Made by a program: the position numbers and the translations under genes
Source: Janthinobacterium sp. B9-8
Lineage (GTDB): Bacteria > Pseudomonadota > Gammaproteobacteria > Burkholderiales > Chitinibacteraceae
NCBI RefSeq assembly: GCF_000969645.2
Contig: NZ_CP014222.1
Span: 1,054,001 to 1,118,000 of the forward strand
Reading direction: 5' to 3'
Length of the DNA: 64,000 nucleotides
Notes under the pieces: generated by a model
What the model saw: the letters and a program-made list of their open reading frames with translations, nothing else
What the model was told of the DNA's origin: nothing
Databases searched by the model: none
Shown here: one piece after another, positions 1-10,398 of the stretch
Position numbering within the stretch: position 1 is the stretch's first letter
How the letters are laid out: every line of letters begins with the position of its first letter

Positions 1-1
1 A

Positions 2-898
2 TTGGTGATTTTTAATCATCAGCTTTCTCCCTCGCAAGAGCGTAATTTAGAGAAAGTATTGCAGTGTCGTGTGGTTGATCGCACGACCTTGATTTTAGAT
101 ATTTTTGCCCAGCGCGCTCGTACGGCTGAGGGCAAGTTGCAGGTGGAGTTAGCGCAGCTGTCGCATATTTCCACACGGCTTATTCGTGGCTGGACTCACC
201 TTGAAAGGCAGAAAGGCGGGATTGGTATGCGCGGGCCGGGTGAATCTCAGCTGGAAACCGACCGCCGCTTGCTGGGGACTCGGGTTAAGCGTTTAAAAGA
301 TCAACTGGCAACGGTGCAAAAGCAGCGAGCGACTCAACGCCGTTCACGTGAGCGCAATCGGCAATTTAGTGTTGCGATTGTGGGCTATACCAATGCAGGC
401 AAATCATCCTTATTTAATGCATTAACTAAATCGAAAATTTATGTTGCAGATCAATTGTTTGCAACATTAGATACCACGTCAAGGAAACTATATCTTGATC
501 CGGAAAACTCGATTGTATTGTCAGATACGGTGGGATTTATTCGCCAATTGCCGCATACTTTAGTGGCTGCATTTCATGCTACTTTAGAAGAAACGATTCA
601 AGCCGATTTGCTTTTACATGTAGTGGATATCAATCACCCATTGCGTGATATGCAAATAATTGAGGTGAATAAGGTATTAAGTGAGATTGGTGCGGAACGT
701 ATTCCACAATTAATGGTCAATAATAAAATTGATCTGCGCGATATGCCTGCAAGTGTTGATCACGATGAGTATGGTAGAATTTGCGCTGTGCGTTTGAGTG
801 CAACCCAAGGTATTGGTCTGGATGCACTTCGCGCCGCGCTGCTTGAGGCTTTAAGCCATCCACTAAAAACAGCTGAGTTAACTAATGAGTCAAAATGA
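2..898 (+). CDS. hflX: GTPase HflX (5' end outside the window)
   Basis: Ribosome-associated GTPase of the HflX family, linked to rescue or splitting of stalled ribosomes under stress. The visible part covers the end of the N-terminal HflX domain, with the family glycine-rich segment [15 protein letters not shown] near residues 75-90, then the G domain: G1 [10 protein letters not shown]3 DTVGF and G4 NKID. About the first 90-100 residues lie upstream of the window, so the TTG at base 2 is an internal codon and not the start. The stop overlaps hflK by 14 bases, so the two are probably translationally coupled in the conserved hflX-hflK-hflC order. Identification is secure from the motifs and the neighbours. 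Confidence 0.95.
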   Translation: MVIFNHQLSPSQERNLEKVLQCRVVDRTTLILDIFAQRARTAEGKLQVELAQLSHISTRLIRGWTHLERQKGGIGMRGPGESQLETDRRLLGTRVKRLKDQLATVQKQRATQRRSRERNRQFSVAIVGYTNAGKSSLFNALTKSKIYVADQLFATLDTTSRKLYLDPENSIVLSDTVGFIRQLPHTLVAAFHATLEETIQADLLLHVVDINHPLRDMQIIEVNKVLSEIGAERIPQLMVNNKIDLRDMPASVDHDEYGRICAVRLSATQGIGLDALRAALLEALSHPLKTAELTNESK

Positions 899-2054
899 CC
901 CGCAATGGGGTGGTCGCCGTAATGGCCCACCTGATCTGGATGAAATTATTCGCAATATCACAAGCAAAATATCCCGTCTCTTAGGCGGTGATGGCGCGCC
1001 CCAGTCTGGTGGCAATGGGCGCGGTGCGGGTGCTGCTGTGGTGGTCGCGGTTGCTGTCGCTGTGCTTTGGGCGGCCTCCGGATTTTACGTGGTAGACGAG
1101 CGGGAAAACGCAGTGATTATGCGCTTTGGCCGTTATGTAGAAACGGTAGAGAAGCCAGGTCTGCATTGGCATTTGCCGTGGCCGGTTGAATCACGCGAAA
1201 TTGTCAATATGACAGAAATTCGCAGCTTAGAAGTAGGAACCCCAGGGGGCGAAGGCCGTGCAGGGGACGAGTCTATGATGCTGACCGGGGATCAAAATAT
1301 CCTCGAAGTGCGTCTGGAAGTGCAATACAACTTGAAATCTGCTCATGATTTTGTGTTCTTTAATCGCACAACAGATCGTGATGCTAAAGATTTGGTGAAA
1401 CAAATTGCACAAACTGCAATTCGTGAAGTGGTAGGTAAGAATAAAGTTGATTACGTACTGAATGAAGGCCGCGGTAAAATTGGTGAAGATACCAAGGAAA
1501 TCGTGCAAAGCCTGCTTGATCGCTATGGCGTAGGTGTTGCTGTTTCTCGTGTGAACATCTCCGATGTGCAGCCGCCCGATCAGGTGCAAGCGGCATTCTC
1601 TGATGCGGTCAAAGCGCGTCAGGATAAAGCGCGGTTGATTAACGAAGGTACGGCTTATGCAAATGATGTGATTCCTAAGGCGGGCGGTATGGCTGCACGT
1701 CTTTCAGAAGAATCTGAAGGTTATCGCTCACGCGTTGTTTCTCAAGCAGAAGGTGATGCATCTCGCTTTAAGCAGGTTGCCACTGAATATGCAAAAGCAC
1801 CACAAGTGACGCGGGACCGGATGTACTTCGATACCATGCAGCAGGTCTTCCAAAACACGACCAAATTGCTGATCGATCAAAAATCGAATGGCAATCTGCT
1901 CTACTTGCCTTTGGATAAATTGATGCAAATGAGCGTACCTGCTGCATCTGCCGCACCTGCTGCCACGGATGCAGTTAAAGCCGCTGAAGCAGCCGTAGCA
2001 ACGGATGCCGCTGTTAATCGTAATGTTCGCGCCACCGTGCGCGACGGCCGCTAA
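885..2054 (+). CDS. hflK: FtsH modulator HflK
   Basis: SPFH/band-7 membrane protein that with HflC forms a complex around the FtsH protease and modulates membrane-protein turnover. The N-terminus is Gly/Pro/Asn rich (residues 1-50), followed by one membrane segment at about residues 50-68 and a periplasmic band-7 domain that begins [16 protein letters not shown]. The C-terminus is an Ala-rich tail. At 389 residues it is slightly shorter than E. coli HflK (419). The ATG at 885 lies inside the end of hflX and hflC follows after 12 bases, which fits one operon. Nothing unusual is seen. Confidence 0.95.
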   Translation: MSQNDPQWGGRRNGPPDLDEIIRNITSKISRLLGGDGAPQSGGNGRGAGAAVVVAVAVAVLWAASGFYVVDERENAVIMRFGRYVETVEKPGLHWHLPWPVESREIVNMTEIRSLEVGTPGGEGRAGDESMMLTGDQNILEVRLEVQYNLKSAHDFVFFNRTTDRDAKDLVKQIAQTAIREVVGKNKVDYVLNEGRGKIGEDTKEIVQSLLDRYGVGVAVSRVNISDVQPPDQVQAAFSDAVKARQDKARLINEGTAYANDVIPKAGGMAARLSEESEGYRSRVVSQAEGDASRFKQVATEYAKAPQVTRDRMYFDTMQQVFQNTTKLLIDQKSNGNLLYLPLDKLMQMSVPAASAAPAATDAVKAAEAAVATDAAVNRNVRATVRDGR

Positions 2055-2066
2055 GGGGAGAGCAGC

Positions 2067-2936
2067 ATGAATCGAATCCTTCCTACTTTAGCCTTGGTGT
2101 TATTGGCTTTGTTTGTTTTTTCAACATCGTTTTTTACTGTAGATCAGCGCCAATACGCGGTGGTTTTCCAGTTTTCTGAAGCGGTGCGTGTGATTAAAAA
2201 TCCGGGCATTAACTTTAAAGTGCCTTTGCTACAAGAAGTTCGCTACTTTGATAAGCGTATTTTAACGATTGATGAAGAAACGCCTGCGCGTATCCAAACG
2301 ATTGAAAAAATGAACGTTAAGGTTGATAGCTTTATTAAGTGGAAAATCGTCGATGTAGAGAAATACTACAAGGCCGTGGGTGTGGACCAACGTAAGGCGG
2401 TAGAGCGTTTACGTAATACGGTAAACAATATGCTGCGTGATGAGTTTGGTAAGCGCACAGTGCAAGACGTGATTTCAGGCAAGCGCGATGAAGTGATGGA
2501 TACGGTACGTAAAGTGGCCGATTCTGATGCGGCACGGATTGGTGTGCAAGTGATTGATGTGCGGATCAAGCGCGTTGAGCTGGAAGACGCTACGCTCAAT
2601 TCTGTGTACGAGCGTATGCAGTCCGAACGTAAAGCTGTGGCCAACCAAATGCGTGCTGAAGGCTCGGCCGAAGCTGAAAAAATTAAAGCCGATGCAGATC
2701 GTCAGCGCGAAGTCACTTTGGCAAATGCTTATAATAAAGCTCAGCAAATTAAGGGTGAGGGCGATGCAAAAGCCGCTGCCATTTATGGCGAAGCGTATGG
2801 CCGCAACCCAGAGTTCTATGCTTTCTATAAGAGTATGGATGCCTATAAGCAAAGCTTTGCTAAGAAGAGCGATGTGATGGTGGTTGATCCTAGCTCGGAA
2901 TTCTTTAAATACATGAAGAACCCGAAAGCGAAGTGA
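2067..2936 (+). CDS. hflC: FtsH modulator HflC
   Basis: Partner of HflK in the periplasmic SPFH complex that regulates FtsH. A single N-terminal membrane anchor (residues about 4-22) precedes a band-7 domain starting FFTVDQRQYAVVFQF. The region near residues 170-235 is a charged helix rich in Ala, Glu and Lys (AEGSAEAEKIKADADRQ), typical of the SPFH coiled coil. A Shine-Dalgarno GGGGAGAG lies just before the ATG. Its stop overlaps the GTG of the following small gene. The length of 289 residues is normal for the family. Confidence 0.95.
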   Translation: MNRILPTLALVLLALFVFSTSFFTVDQRQYAVVFQFSEAVRVIKNPGINFKVPLLQEVRYFDKRILTIDEETPARIQTIEKMNVKVDSFIKWKIVDVEKYYKAVGVDQRKAVERLRNTVNNMLRDEFGKRTVQDVISGKRDEVMDTVRKVADSDAARIGVQVIDVRIKRVELEDATLNSVYERMQSERKAVANQMRAEGSAEAEKIKADADRQREVTLANAYNKAQQIKGEGDAKAAAIYGEAYGRNPEFYAFYKSMDAYKQSFAKKSDVMVVDPSSEFFKYMKNPKAK

Positions 2937-3118
2937 TTGATTCATTAATTTTAGCTTTTGCATTGATGCTTATTTTTGAAGGAATCATGCCATTTGCCTT
3001 TCCTTCTGTGTGGCGTAGTACAATGCAAAAAATAGCAGACTTAGATGATTTTAAAATTCGTCTCATTGGTCTGGGGTGTTTGCTAGCAGGTTTGGTGTTT
3101 GCGCTGTTTGCTCGCTAG
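2933..3118 (+). CDS. DUF2065 small inner-membrane protein (YjeT-like)
   Basis: Small protein of 61 residues with two predicted hydrophobic segments (about residues 3-22 and 42-59) and a short charged loop between. Its size, position after hflC and motif (FEGIMPFAFP near the N-terminus; GLGCLLAGL in the second helix) match the DUF2065/YjeT family, whose function is not established. It starts at a GTG overlapping the hflC stop, which implies translational coupling. A strong terminator follows at 3141, so this is the last gene of the hflX operon. Confidence 0.85.
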   Translation: MIDSLILAFALMLIFEGIMPFAFPSVWRSTMQKIADLDDFKIRLIGLGCLLAGLVFALFAR

Positions 3119-3140
3119 ACTATCTCTTTAAGAAGTGTGT

Positions 3141-3179
3141 GCCCGCGCTGTACTGTATGTACAGGCGGGCCTTTGTTTG
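3141..3179 (+). terminator. Rho-independent terminator of the hflX-hflK-hflC operon
   Basis: The arm GCCCGC-G-CTGTAC pairs with GTACAGGCGGGC around a 5-base loop, with one bulged G, and is followed by CTTTGTTT. It lies between the DUF2065 stop and hisZ. Because it falls inside the longest possible hisZ reading frame, it also argues that hisZ starts downstream. Confidence 0.85.
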
Positions 3180-3208
3180 AAGGGCTTTATTTTTTAAAGC
3201 AAATGACT

Positions 3209-4363
3209 ATGCGCAACTGGATCCTTCCCGAGTATATTTCCGACGTTTTGCCTTCCGAAGCGCGTCAAATTGAGGCTTTGCGGCGTAAAGTACTCGACCT
3301 CTTTGCCTGCTATGGCTATGAGCAAGTTGCGCCGCCCCTGATCGAGTACGTAGAGTCTTTATTTACCACTGATGATAGTGCTTTAGATTTAAAGACATTC
3401 AAGCTGGTTGATGAGCTAACCGGTCGGCAAATGGGTTTGCGGGCTGATATTACGCCTCAGGTGGCCAGAATTGATGCACATATTTTAAATCGTCAGGGTG
3501 TTACCCGGCTTTGCTACGCAGGCTCAGTCGTCAATACCCGGCCTGATGGTGTGTTGGCGACACGTGAGCCGCGCCAGATTGGTGCAGAGATTTATGGCTG
3601 TGCCGGTGTAGCCGCTGATGTGGAGGCGGTGGAGTTGATGTTTGAGAGCCTGGCGCTGGCAGGCTTAAAATCACCGCGCTTAGATGTTGGTCATATTGGT
3701 TTATTTCATGCGTTGGCGGATGAGGCAGGCTTAAAGGGAAATCATCGCGCTGAAGTCTTTGCAGCTTTACAGCAAAAAGATTTATCGACGATTACCGAAG
3801 TCACTGCCGCTATTGCTCCTGAACTACAAGCTGCTTTATTACTGCTGCCCTCTTTTTATGGTGGGCATGAGGTGCTTGCAAAGGCGAGGGCTAAGCTGCC
3901 ACCTCTGGCCGGTGTGCTGGCTGCCCTCGATAGTCTTGATCAGCTGACCGCTGCTTTGCAATTGCGTGGCATTGTTGTGCACTTTGATTTGGCCGAATTA
4001 CGCAGCAGTTACTATCATACGGGTCTGGTTTTTGCTGCCTACGCACATGGGTTTACTAATGCGGTAGCACGTGGTGGGCGTTATGATAGCGTAGGCGAAA
4101 AATTTGGCCGATCCCGCCCGGCGACTGGTTTTAGTATGGATTTACGCGAGTTTTCATCGCTGCCATTCCCGTCTTTACGCTCGGGTGTTCTGGCTCCGGG
4201 CGGAGATGATGTCGCCTTATTGGCGGCCATTCGTGCATTGCGCAGTGCAGGCGATATTGTTGTGGTCGATCTGGGTGTGCTTGCATCTGAGGTCAGTGTT
4301 GATCGTGAGCTTAAACGGGTAGATGGTCAGTGGCAGGTATTGCCGCTGGCCGCTACTTGTTAA
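3209..4363 (+). CDS. hisZ: ATP phosphoribosyltransferase regulatory subunit HisZ
   Basis: HisZ is a catalytically dead histidyl-tRNA-synthetase-like subunit that activates the short-form HisG in the first step of histidine synthesis. The class II synthetase fold is recognisable: the opening NWILPEYISDVLP, a motif-2-like region around GLRADITPQVARI, and a glycine-rich GGRYDSVGEKFGR near the C-terminus. The reading frame is open from 3137, but that extension passes through the terminator at 3141-3179, so I place the start at the ATG at 3209 (3203 is also possible). No strong Shine-Dalgarno is visible. It sits ahead of purA, a common betaproteobacterial arrangement. Confidence 0.92.
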   Translation: MRNWILPEYISDVLPSEARQIEALRRKVLDLFACYGYEQVAPPLIEYVESLFTTDDSALDLKTFKLVDELTGRQMGLRADITPQVARIDAHILNRQGVTRLCYAGSVVNTRPDGVLATREPRQIGAEIYGCAGVAADVEAVELMFESLALAGLKSPRLDVGHIGLFHALADEAGLKGNHRAEVFAALQQKDLSTITEVTAAIAPELQAALLLLPSFYGGHEVLAKARAKLPPLAGVLAALDSLDQLTAALQLRGIVVHFDLAELRSSYYHTGLVFAAYAHGFTNAVARGGRYDSVGEKFGRSRPATGFSMDLREFSSLPFPSLRSGVLAPGGDDVALLAAIRALRSAGDIVVVDLGVLASEVSVDRELKRVDGQWQVLPLAATC

Positions 4364-4416
4364 TTATTAGTTTCTCTGGTGTGTTGCCTCGATTGGGGTA
4401 TGCCGCTTAGTGCATT

Positions 4417-5770
<1,354 letters not shown>

Positions 5771-5788
5771 TATTTTGTTTTCTGCTTA

Positions 5789-5817
5789 AAAAAAACCCGC
5801 CTAGTGCGGGTTTTTTT
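5789..5817 (+). terminator. Rho-independent terminator of purA
   Basis: A-tract, ACCCGC, loop CTAGT, GCGGGT, then seven T residues. A textbook structure 18 bases after the purA stop. The A-tract makes it potentially bidirectional. Confidence 0.93.
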
Positions 5818-6231
5818 ACGGGTATTGTTTGGCGTTTTGTATGTACTAAAGTGATTAACAGGTGGTTATGGCTGAGTTTTTTCTCATGCATATATTTCTT
5901 CATCATCTTGTGCTTGTTTTTTGCTGCTAAATTTAGGGATGTTTTTGGTTTTATATGATGAGTGGTTGATGATTTTGTGGTATTTTGCACCTTGATTTTG
6001 TTTTTAATTTAGGGTTTATATTTTTTGTTGTAAAAAAGAAACATGCCATTACTTAGGGTTTTTTGGTATTTTTTGTGTCATTTTTACTGTTTTTTTAGTT
6101 TGGACTACCGACAAGTGGTAAGGCAAAGTCGCTGTTCGGTACATAAGAGGTGTTGTTTTTTTGTTTTTTGGTAAAAAACACTAAATGGTATGCAGCGTTT
6201 TTAGGGCGAAGTAAATTCGGAAAAATAACCG

Positions 6232-6248
6232 TGCTCTATTTTGGTGCG
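6232..6248. promoter_or_regulatory. Weaker NtrC-like binding site
   Basis: The 17-base sequence TGCTCTATTTTGGTGCG resembles the NtrC palindrome TGCACCA-N3-TGGTGCA. The right half is good (TTGGTGC) and the left half is degenerate. It lies 127 bases before the better site at 6375. NtrC sites commonly occur in pairs upstream of sigma-54 promoters. This is an inference from consensus memory. Confidence 0.35.
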
Positions 6249-6374
6249 TCTCTTAAAAGTTAATGCATTACATCTATGATATTCGTAAGTGCTTGGTAAT
6301 GTGAAAATTCCCGTTACTGCTCTGGGGGAGAGTAAGTGCCCTCTCCTTTTTAGATATTAAGAAGCCTTCCAGTT

Positions 6375-6391
6375 TGCACCAATATAGTGCG
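6375..6391. promoter_or_regulatory. Strong NtrC-like binding site upstream of the porin
   Basis: TGCACCAATATAGTGCG is very close to the enterobacterial NtrC consensus (TGCACCA-N3-TGGTGCA): the left half is perfect and the right half has two differences. The site centre is about 80 bases upstream of a sigma-54-like -24 box, the classical enhancer distance. The likely target is the porin gene at 6580 and perhaps the opp genes beyond it. Confidence 0.5.
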
Positions 6392-6458
6392 TATTTTCTT
6401 GTGATAGATTTATTGATCTTAAAAAGGGGAGCATTGCAATTAGTGTTTTCATTTTGAG

Positions 6459-6474
6459 TTGGCACGATTCTGCT
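6459..6474 (+). promoter_or_regulatory. Candidate sigma-54 promoter, spacer one base short
   Basis: TTGGCACGATTCTGCT carries a perfect -24 element (TTGGCACG) and a partial -12 element (TGC). The GG-to-GC spacing is 9 rather than the usual 10 bases. Sigma-54 promoters are strict about spacing, so this may be weak, non-functional, or a real promoter read with an alternative register. Its position about 80 bases downstream of the NtrC-like site is what makes it credible. Confidence 0.35.
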
Positions 6475-6579
6475 CAAGCTAAAAAACACGGTATGACCCC
6501 AGTAGGCAGCTAGAAGGAAAAAAGCATATCTTCTTAGCGTAGGTAAAAGCAGGTCTTATTCGATCCTAAGGAGAACTAA

Positions 6580-7599
6580 ATGACTTTTAAGAAAATTTTG
6601 GCAACGGCCATTGCAAGTTTATGTGTTGTTTCTTATGCGCAAGCAGATGTAACGCTTTATGGTATTGCACAGAAGTCGATTGATTTTGGTAATACCACAG
6701 GTGATGTAAACAAATTTTCTCTAGAGGATATTGGTAGCCGCGTAGGGTTTAAGGGCTCTGATAAGTTGGATAACGGTTCTAATCTGCTATGGAAAATTGA
6801 GTCCGGCTTAAGCACATTTGGTAGCCGTGAAGCGTGGATTGGCATTGAAACTAAAGATCTGGGTACTGTGCGTTTTGGTAAAAGCAAAGGTGCATACGAT
6901 CTATTGGTTGAAACGTTTGATTTGTTTGAAAGCAATACGACTTTGGCAAGTACATTTCAAGATGCTACTTATAGCACTCGTCATGAAAATGCAGCGTTTT
7001 ACACAACACCAACTTGGGGTGGTTTTTCGGCTACTGTGAATGCGGTTATTGATAGCACTGCAGGGAAAGGAAGTAGCCAAAAGGGTTACGATGCGACTGT
7101 AAGCTTTACTCAGCCTAAATTTGCAGTTTATGCGGGTACAAATAGCTTGAAAAATCTTGCTCGCGAAACTATTACGGGTGGTTTGGTTGAGAAGTCAGAT
7201 TCAAAAGTAACTTCGTATTTGCTGGGTGCTAAAGTATTCCCGGTTGAAGGCCTTCAGATTGGTGCGCTATACCAAAATACTAAGCAAGATGCTGCATTTG
7301 CTGGTGGTGAGTTTAAGCGCGATAGCGCAATTGTCATGGCGCAATATGAAGTAGGTAAGTGGGTGCCTCGTATTGGTTATGTATACCAAGGTGAAGGTAA
7401 GCAGGGTGATAAGAAAGTAGTTGCTAAAGCTGGCCAATTTCAATTGGGCACCGATTACAACCTTACTAAATCATCTTTGTTGTATGTTGAAGGTGCTTTG
7501 ATTCAGAATAAAGACGAAAACACTTTCTCTACCAGCGTAAGTAAGGGTTTGAAATCAAATGCTAAGGTAATTAGCACCGGCATGATTCTGTTGTTCTAA
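6580..7599 (+). CDS. Outer-membrane porin (Neisseria/Burkholderia-type, porin_4 family)
   Basis: Trimeric beta-barrel general porin for passive diffusion of small hydrophilic solutes. A signal peptide (residues 1-22, MTFKK... ending SYAQA) is followed by the classic mature start DVTLYGIAQ. The sequence has alternating beta-strand patterns, the conserved RVGFKGSDKLDNG and GSREAWIGI early segments, and a C-terminal phenylalanine (MILLF) needed for outer-membrane assembly. 339 residues is typical. Strong Shine-Dalgarno AAGGAG. The long leader with NtrC-like sites suggests nitrogen-responsive expression. Substrate preference cannot be read from sequence. Confidence 0.93.
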   Translation: MTFKKILATAIASLCVVSYAQADVTLYGIAQKSIDFGNTTGDVNKFSLEDIGSRVGFKGSDKLDNGSNLLWKIESGLSTFGSREAWIGIETKDLGTVRFGKSKGAYDLLVETFDLFESNTTLASTFQDATYSTRHENAAFYTTPTWGGFSATVNAVIDSTAGKGSSQKGYDATVSFTQPKFAVYAGTNSLKNLARETITGGLVEKSDSKVTSYLLGAKVFPVEGLQIGALYQNTKQDAAFAGGEFKRDSAIVMAQYEVGKWVPRIGYVYQGEGKQGDKKVVAKAGQFQLGTDYNLTKSSLLYVEGALIQNKDENTFSTSVSKGLKSNAKVISTGMILLF

Positions 7600-7645
7600 G
7601 TTTTAGTTTTTTATGCGGTGCTGCGTAAGCAGTGTATCGTAAGGT

Positions 7646-7677
7646 AAATCACTTCTTCTTGATTGAAGAAGTGATTT
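7646..7677 (+). terminator. Strong hairpin between porin and oppA
   Basis: A perfect 13-base stem (AAATCACTTCTTC / GAAGAAGTGATTT) with loop TTGATT. The downstream sequence is ATTC, so the T-tract is nearly absent; the stem ends in TTT. It probably terminates or attenuates porin transcription, or protects the porin mRNA 3' end, before oppA. Confidence 0.6.
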
Positions 7678-7721
7678 ATTCAAACCAATCACAAACGGGT
7701 ATCGCCCTTTAAGGAGACACA

Positions 7722-9329
7722 ATGAGCTGGACTATGAAATCAGTGACATTCGCGCTTGCATTTGCATTAGGCGGAGCGGCATTTGCAGCGACAGTGCCTG
7801 CTGGTGTTAAGCTTAGCGATAAGCAAGAAATGATTCGGAATAATGGATCTGAAGTGGAAACACTGGATCCTCATTTGGCTGAATCTGTTGGGGCGAATAA
7901 TATTACCCGTGATTTGTTTGAAGGCTTAACGACTTCCGATAACGAAGGTCGTTTACACCCCGGCGTGGCAACGAGCTGGAAGCAGACAGACCCAACGACT
8001 TGGGTGTTTAGTTTGCGTAAAGATGCTAAATTCTCTAATGGTGATCCTATTACGGCTGCTGATTTTGTTTACGGCTGGCAACGTTTTCTTGACCCTAAGC
8101 TCGCCTCACAGTACGGCACAGCTTATGGTATTTTTGTATTAAATGGTCTGGAAATTGCTGAAGGTAAAAAAGCACCTTCAACTCTAGGTATTAAAGCAAT
8201 TGATAAATACACGCTTGAAGTAAAAACACCGAACCCTATTTCCTACTTGCCAAGTGTCTTATCTAATTCACAATTTGCGCCTGTGCATAAGGCAACCATT
8301 GATAAATTCGGTAAAGATTGGACTAAGCCAGGCAATATGGTTGGCAATGGTGCATATGCACTGAAAGACTGGAAAGTAAATAGCAAAATTGTGATTGAAA
8401 AGAATCCCCAGTATTGGGATGCAAAAAACACGGTATTAACTCGTGTGACCTATCTGCCTGTAGAGGCGGGTAACGCTGAATTAAAGCTGTATCAGTCTGG
8501 TGATAATGATTTTATCTATCAATTGCCAGCAGGGCAGTATGAGAAGCTGAAAAAAGATTTCCCGCAAGAAATCAAAAATGGCCCTATTCTTGGCCTGCGT
8601 TATTACTCATTAAATAATAAAGATCCAATGATGAAAGACGTGCGCGTGCGTAAGGCGCTGTCTATGGTATTGGATCGCGATATTCTGGCGCAAAAAGTAA
8701 CCGTAGATGGTCAGATTCCTGCATATGGCGTAACGGTTAAAGGGCTAGAAGGCGCTGACGTAACGACCTACGATTGGGTTAAGTGGCCAATGGCAAAACG
8801 TGTTGAAGAAGCCAAGAAATTATTGGCTGAAGCAGGTGTTAAGCCGGGTGCAAAAATTAAATTTACCTATAACACCGATGATTACCATAAAAAAATGGCC
8901 CTGTTTGCTTCTTCTGAATGGAAAAACAAACTGGGCTTAGAAACTGAATTAGACAGCCTTGAATTTAAAGTATTATTGAAAAAACGTCACGATGGCGATT
9001 TCCAAATTGCGCGTAATGGCTGGTTGGCTGACTATAATGATGCCACCACTTTCCTGACTTTGGTTCAGTGTGGCTCATCACAAAATGATAACTTTAACTG
9101 CAATAAAAAAGCAGAAGAACTTATTAAACAAGGTAATGAACAGCAAGATGTTGCTAAGCGCAAAGCATTGCTTACGCAAGCCGCAAAATTGGTTATGGAT
9201 GATTATCCAATGATTCCATTGCTGCAATACACCCTGCCACGTTTAGTTAAGTCTTATGTGGGTGGCTATTCCACTAAGAACCCGGTTGATCGTTATCTAA
9301 GCAAAGAGTTTTATATTATTAAGCATTAA
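7722..9329 (+). CDS. oppA: Oligopeptide ABC transporter periplasmic binding protein
   Basis: Periplasmic solute-binding protein of the SBP_bac_5 (OppA/DppA) family that delivers peptides to OppBC. The signal peptide is about residues 1-23 (FALAFALGGAAFA). The family signature is visible (NNGSEVETLDPHLAES near the mature N-terminus, then DLFEGLTT and WVFSLRKDAKFSNGDPIT). At 535 residues it is close to E. coli OppA (543). AAGGAG lies upstream of the ATG. It heads oppBCDF; a hairpin at 9351 separates it from oppB, as is common where the binding protein is made in excess. Peptide preference is not readable. Confidence 0.95.
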   Translation: MSWTMKSVTFALAFALGGAAFAATVPAGVKLSDKQEMIRNNGSEVETLDPHLAESVGANNITRDLFEGLTTSDNEGRLHPGVATSWKQTDPTTWVFSLRKDAKFSNGDPITAADFVYGWQRFLDPKLASQYGTAYGIFVLNGLEIAEGKKAPSTLGIKAIDKYTLEVKTPNPISYLPSVLSNSQFAPVHKATIDKFGKDWTKPGNMVGNGAYALKDWKVNSKIVIEKNPQYWDAKNTVLTRVTYLPVEAGNAELKLYQSGDNDFIYQLPAGQYEKLKKDFPQEIKNGPILGLRYYSLNNKDPMMKDVRVRKALSMVLDRDILAQKVTVDGQIPAYGVTVKGLEGADVTTYDWVKWPMAKRVEEAKKLLAEAGVKPGAKIKFTYNTDDYHKKMALFASSEWKNKLGLETELDSLEFKVLLKKRHDGDFQIARNGWLADYNDATTFLTLVQCGSSQNDNFNCNKKAEELIKQGNEQQDVAKRKALLTQAAKLVMDDYPMIPLLQYTLPRLVKSYVGGYSTKNPVDRYLSKEFYIIKH

Positions 9330-9350
9330 GACTTAAAGTAGTAAAGTACT

Positions 9351-9379
9351 GCCGCTTTGGGCTTTTAGCTCAAAGCGGC
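9351..9379 (+). terminator. Attenuator-like hairpin between oppA and oppB
   Basis: A 12-base stem starting GCCGCTTTG and closing CAAAGCGGC around the loop TTTTA, with one G-T pair, followed by GTTGTTTCG. The weak T-tract suggests partial termination or RNA stabilisation, which would give more OppA than the membrane and ATPase subunits. Confidence 0.65.
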
Positions 9380-9463
9380 GTTGTTTCGTATGCGTATGGC
9401 TACCAATAGAGTAGCGCGGGTATGAAGTATTTGTGGAAAATAATAAATAAGGAGGGGATCCCG

Positions 9464-10384
9464 ATGTGGGCTTATACATTCCGTCGAATTTTGGCGACGA
9501 TTCCTACAATGCTGGCCGTTATTACGGTCTGCTATCTATTGCTGCATTTAACGCCAGGTGGCCCGTTTGATTCAGAGCGCAAAGTATCTGAAGCGGTACT
9601 GGCCAATTTGCAAGCTAAATACCATTTGGATTTGCCGCTTTGGCAGCAATATTTATACTATTTAAAAGGTTTATTGCAGGGTGATTTAGGTGCTTCTTTT
9701 CGCTATGCAGATTGGAGTGTGAATGATCTTGTGGCCGCTGCGCTGCCGGTGTCGCTCACTATTGGTGGCGGTGCGATTTTACTTTCGGTTATTATTGGCG
9801 TAGGGCTGGGTATTACTGCTGCGTTAAAACAAAATAGTTTTATTGATTATTTTGTGATGCTGATCGGCAATATTGGCAGCACGATTCCTTCTTTTGTTTT
9901 AGGGCCAGTGTTGATTTTAGTTTTTGCGATTTGGATCCCTGTGTTGCCAGCCGGTGGCTGGGATGAATTCAATGTGCGTTTTATTATTTTGCCTCTTTCC
10001 CTGCTGACGTTTATTAATGTATCAACGATTGCCCGTGTGATGCGTGGCAGTTTAATTGAAGTTATGAGCAGTAATTTTATCCGTACAGCTCGAGCAAAAG
10101 GTCTGCCTTTAAAAACGATTGTATTTCGCCATGCTTTAAAGCCTGCCTTATTGCCGGTGGTTTCGGTATTAGGCCCACTGGCTATTTCCTCTATCACGGC
10201 TGCCGTGGTAACTGAATCGGTATTTTCTTTGCCAGGGATTGGTAAATTAATCGTGAATGGCGCAAGCAATCGGGATTACACCCTTGTATTGGGCCTGGTT
10301 GTGCTTGTTACTGTGGTTGCGGTATTACTTAATTTATTGGTCGATTTAGCCTATGCGCTACTTGATCCTAAAATTCGTTATTAA
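9464..10384 (+). CDS. oppB: Oligopeptide ABC transporter permease OppB
   Basis: Inner-membrane permease of the BPD_transp_1 family with six predicted transmembrane helices. The EAA motif region is seen as IRTARAKGLPLKTIVFRHALKPA (residues about 205-227), which contacts the ATPases. With the ATG at 9464 (Shine-Dalgarno AAGGAGGGG eight bases upstream) the length is 306 residues, the same as E. coli OppB. The frame is open to 9422 but that start lacks a binding site. OppC follows after 14 bases. Confidence 0.95.
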   Translation: MWAYTFRRILATIPTMLAVITVCYLLLHLTPGGPFDSERKVSEAVLANLQAKYHLDLPLWQQYLYYLKGLLQGDLGASFRYADWSVNDLVAAALPVSLTIGGGAILLSVIIGVGLGITAALKQNSFIDYFVMLIGNIGSTIPSFVLGPVLILVFAIWIPVLPAGGWDEFNVRFIILPLSLLTFINVSTIARVMRGSLIEVMSSNFIRTARAKGLPLKTIVFRHALKPALLPVVSVLGPLAISSITAAVVTESVFSLPGIGKLIVNGASNRDYTLVLGLVVLVTVVAVLLNLLVDLAYALLDPKIRY

Positions 10385-10398
10385 TAGGCGGGGTTGTC

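Larger units (their letters stand above)
5818..6579. other. Long AT-rich leader or intergenic region upstream of the porin
   Basis: About 760 bases with no convincing gene. The short minus-strand reading frames here have low-complexity products and no ribosome binding sites. What stands out is two NtrC-like palindromes (6232 and 6375) and a sigma-54 -24 box (6460), listed separately. The length suggests a complex promoter region for the porin gene. The immediate porin ribosome binding site is AAGGAG at 6570-6575. Confidence 0.6.

Noticed and set aside
1227..1589. 120-codon minus-strand frame inside hflK
   Set aside because: Antisense shadow of a conserved gene; no ribosome binding site and no family resemblance.
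2475..2963. 162-codon minus-strand frame inside hflC
   Set aside because: Antisense of hflC with a Cys/His/Leu-rich product typical of shadow frames.
3137..3208. N-terminal extension of HisZ beginning MCPRCTVCTGG
   Set aside because: The extension is translated from a strong rho-independent terminator hairpin.
9847..10269. 140-codon minus-strand frame inside oppB
   Set aside because: Antisense of a membrane permease; no independent support.
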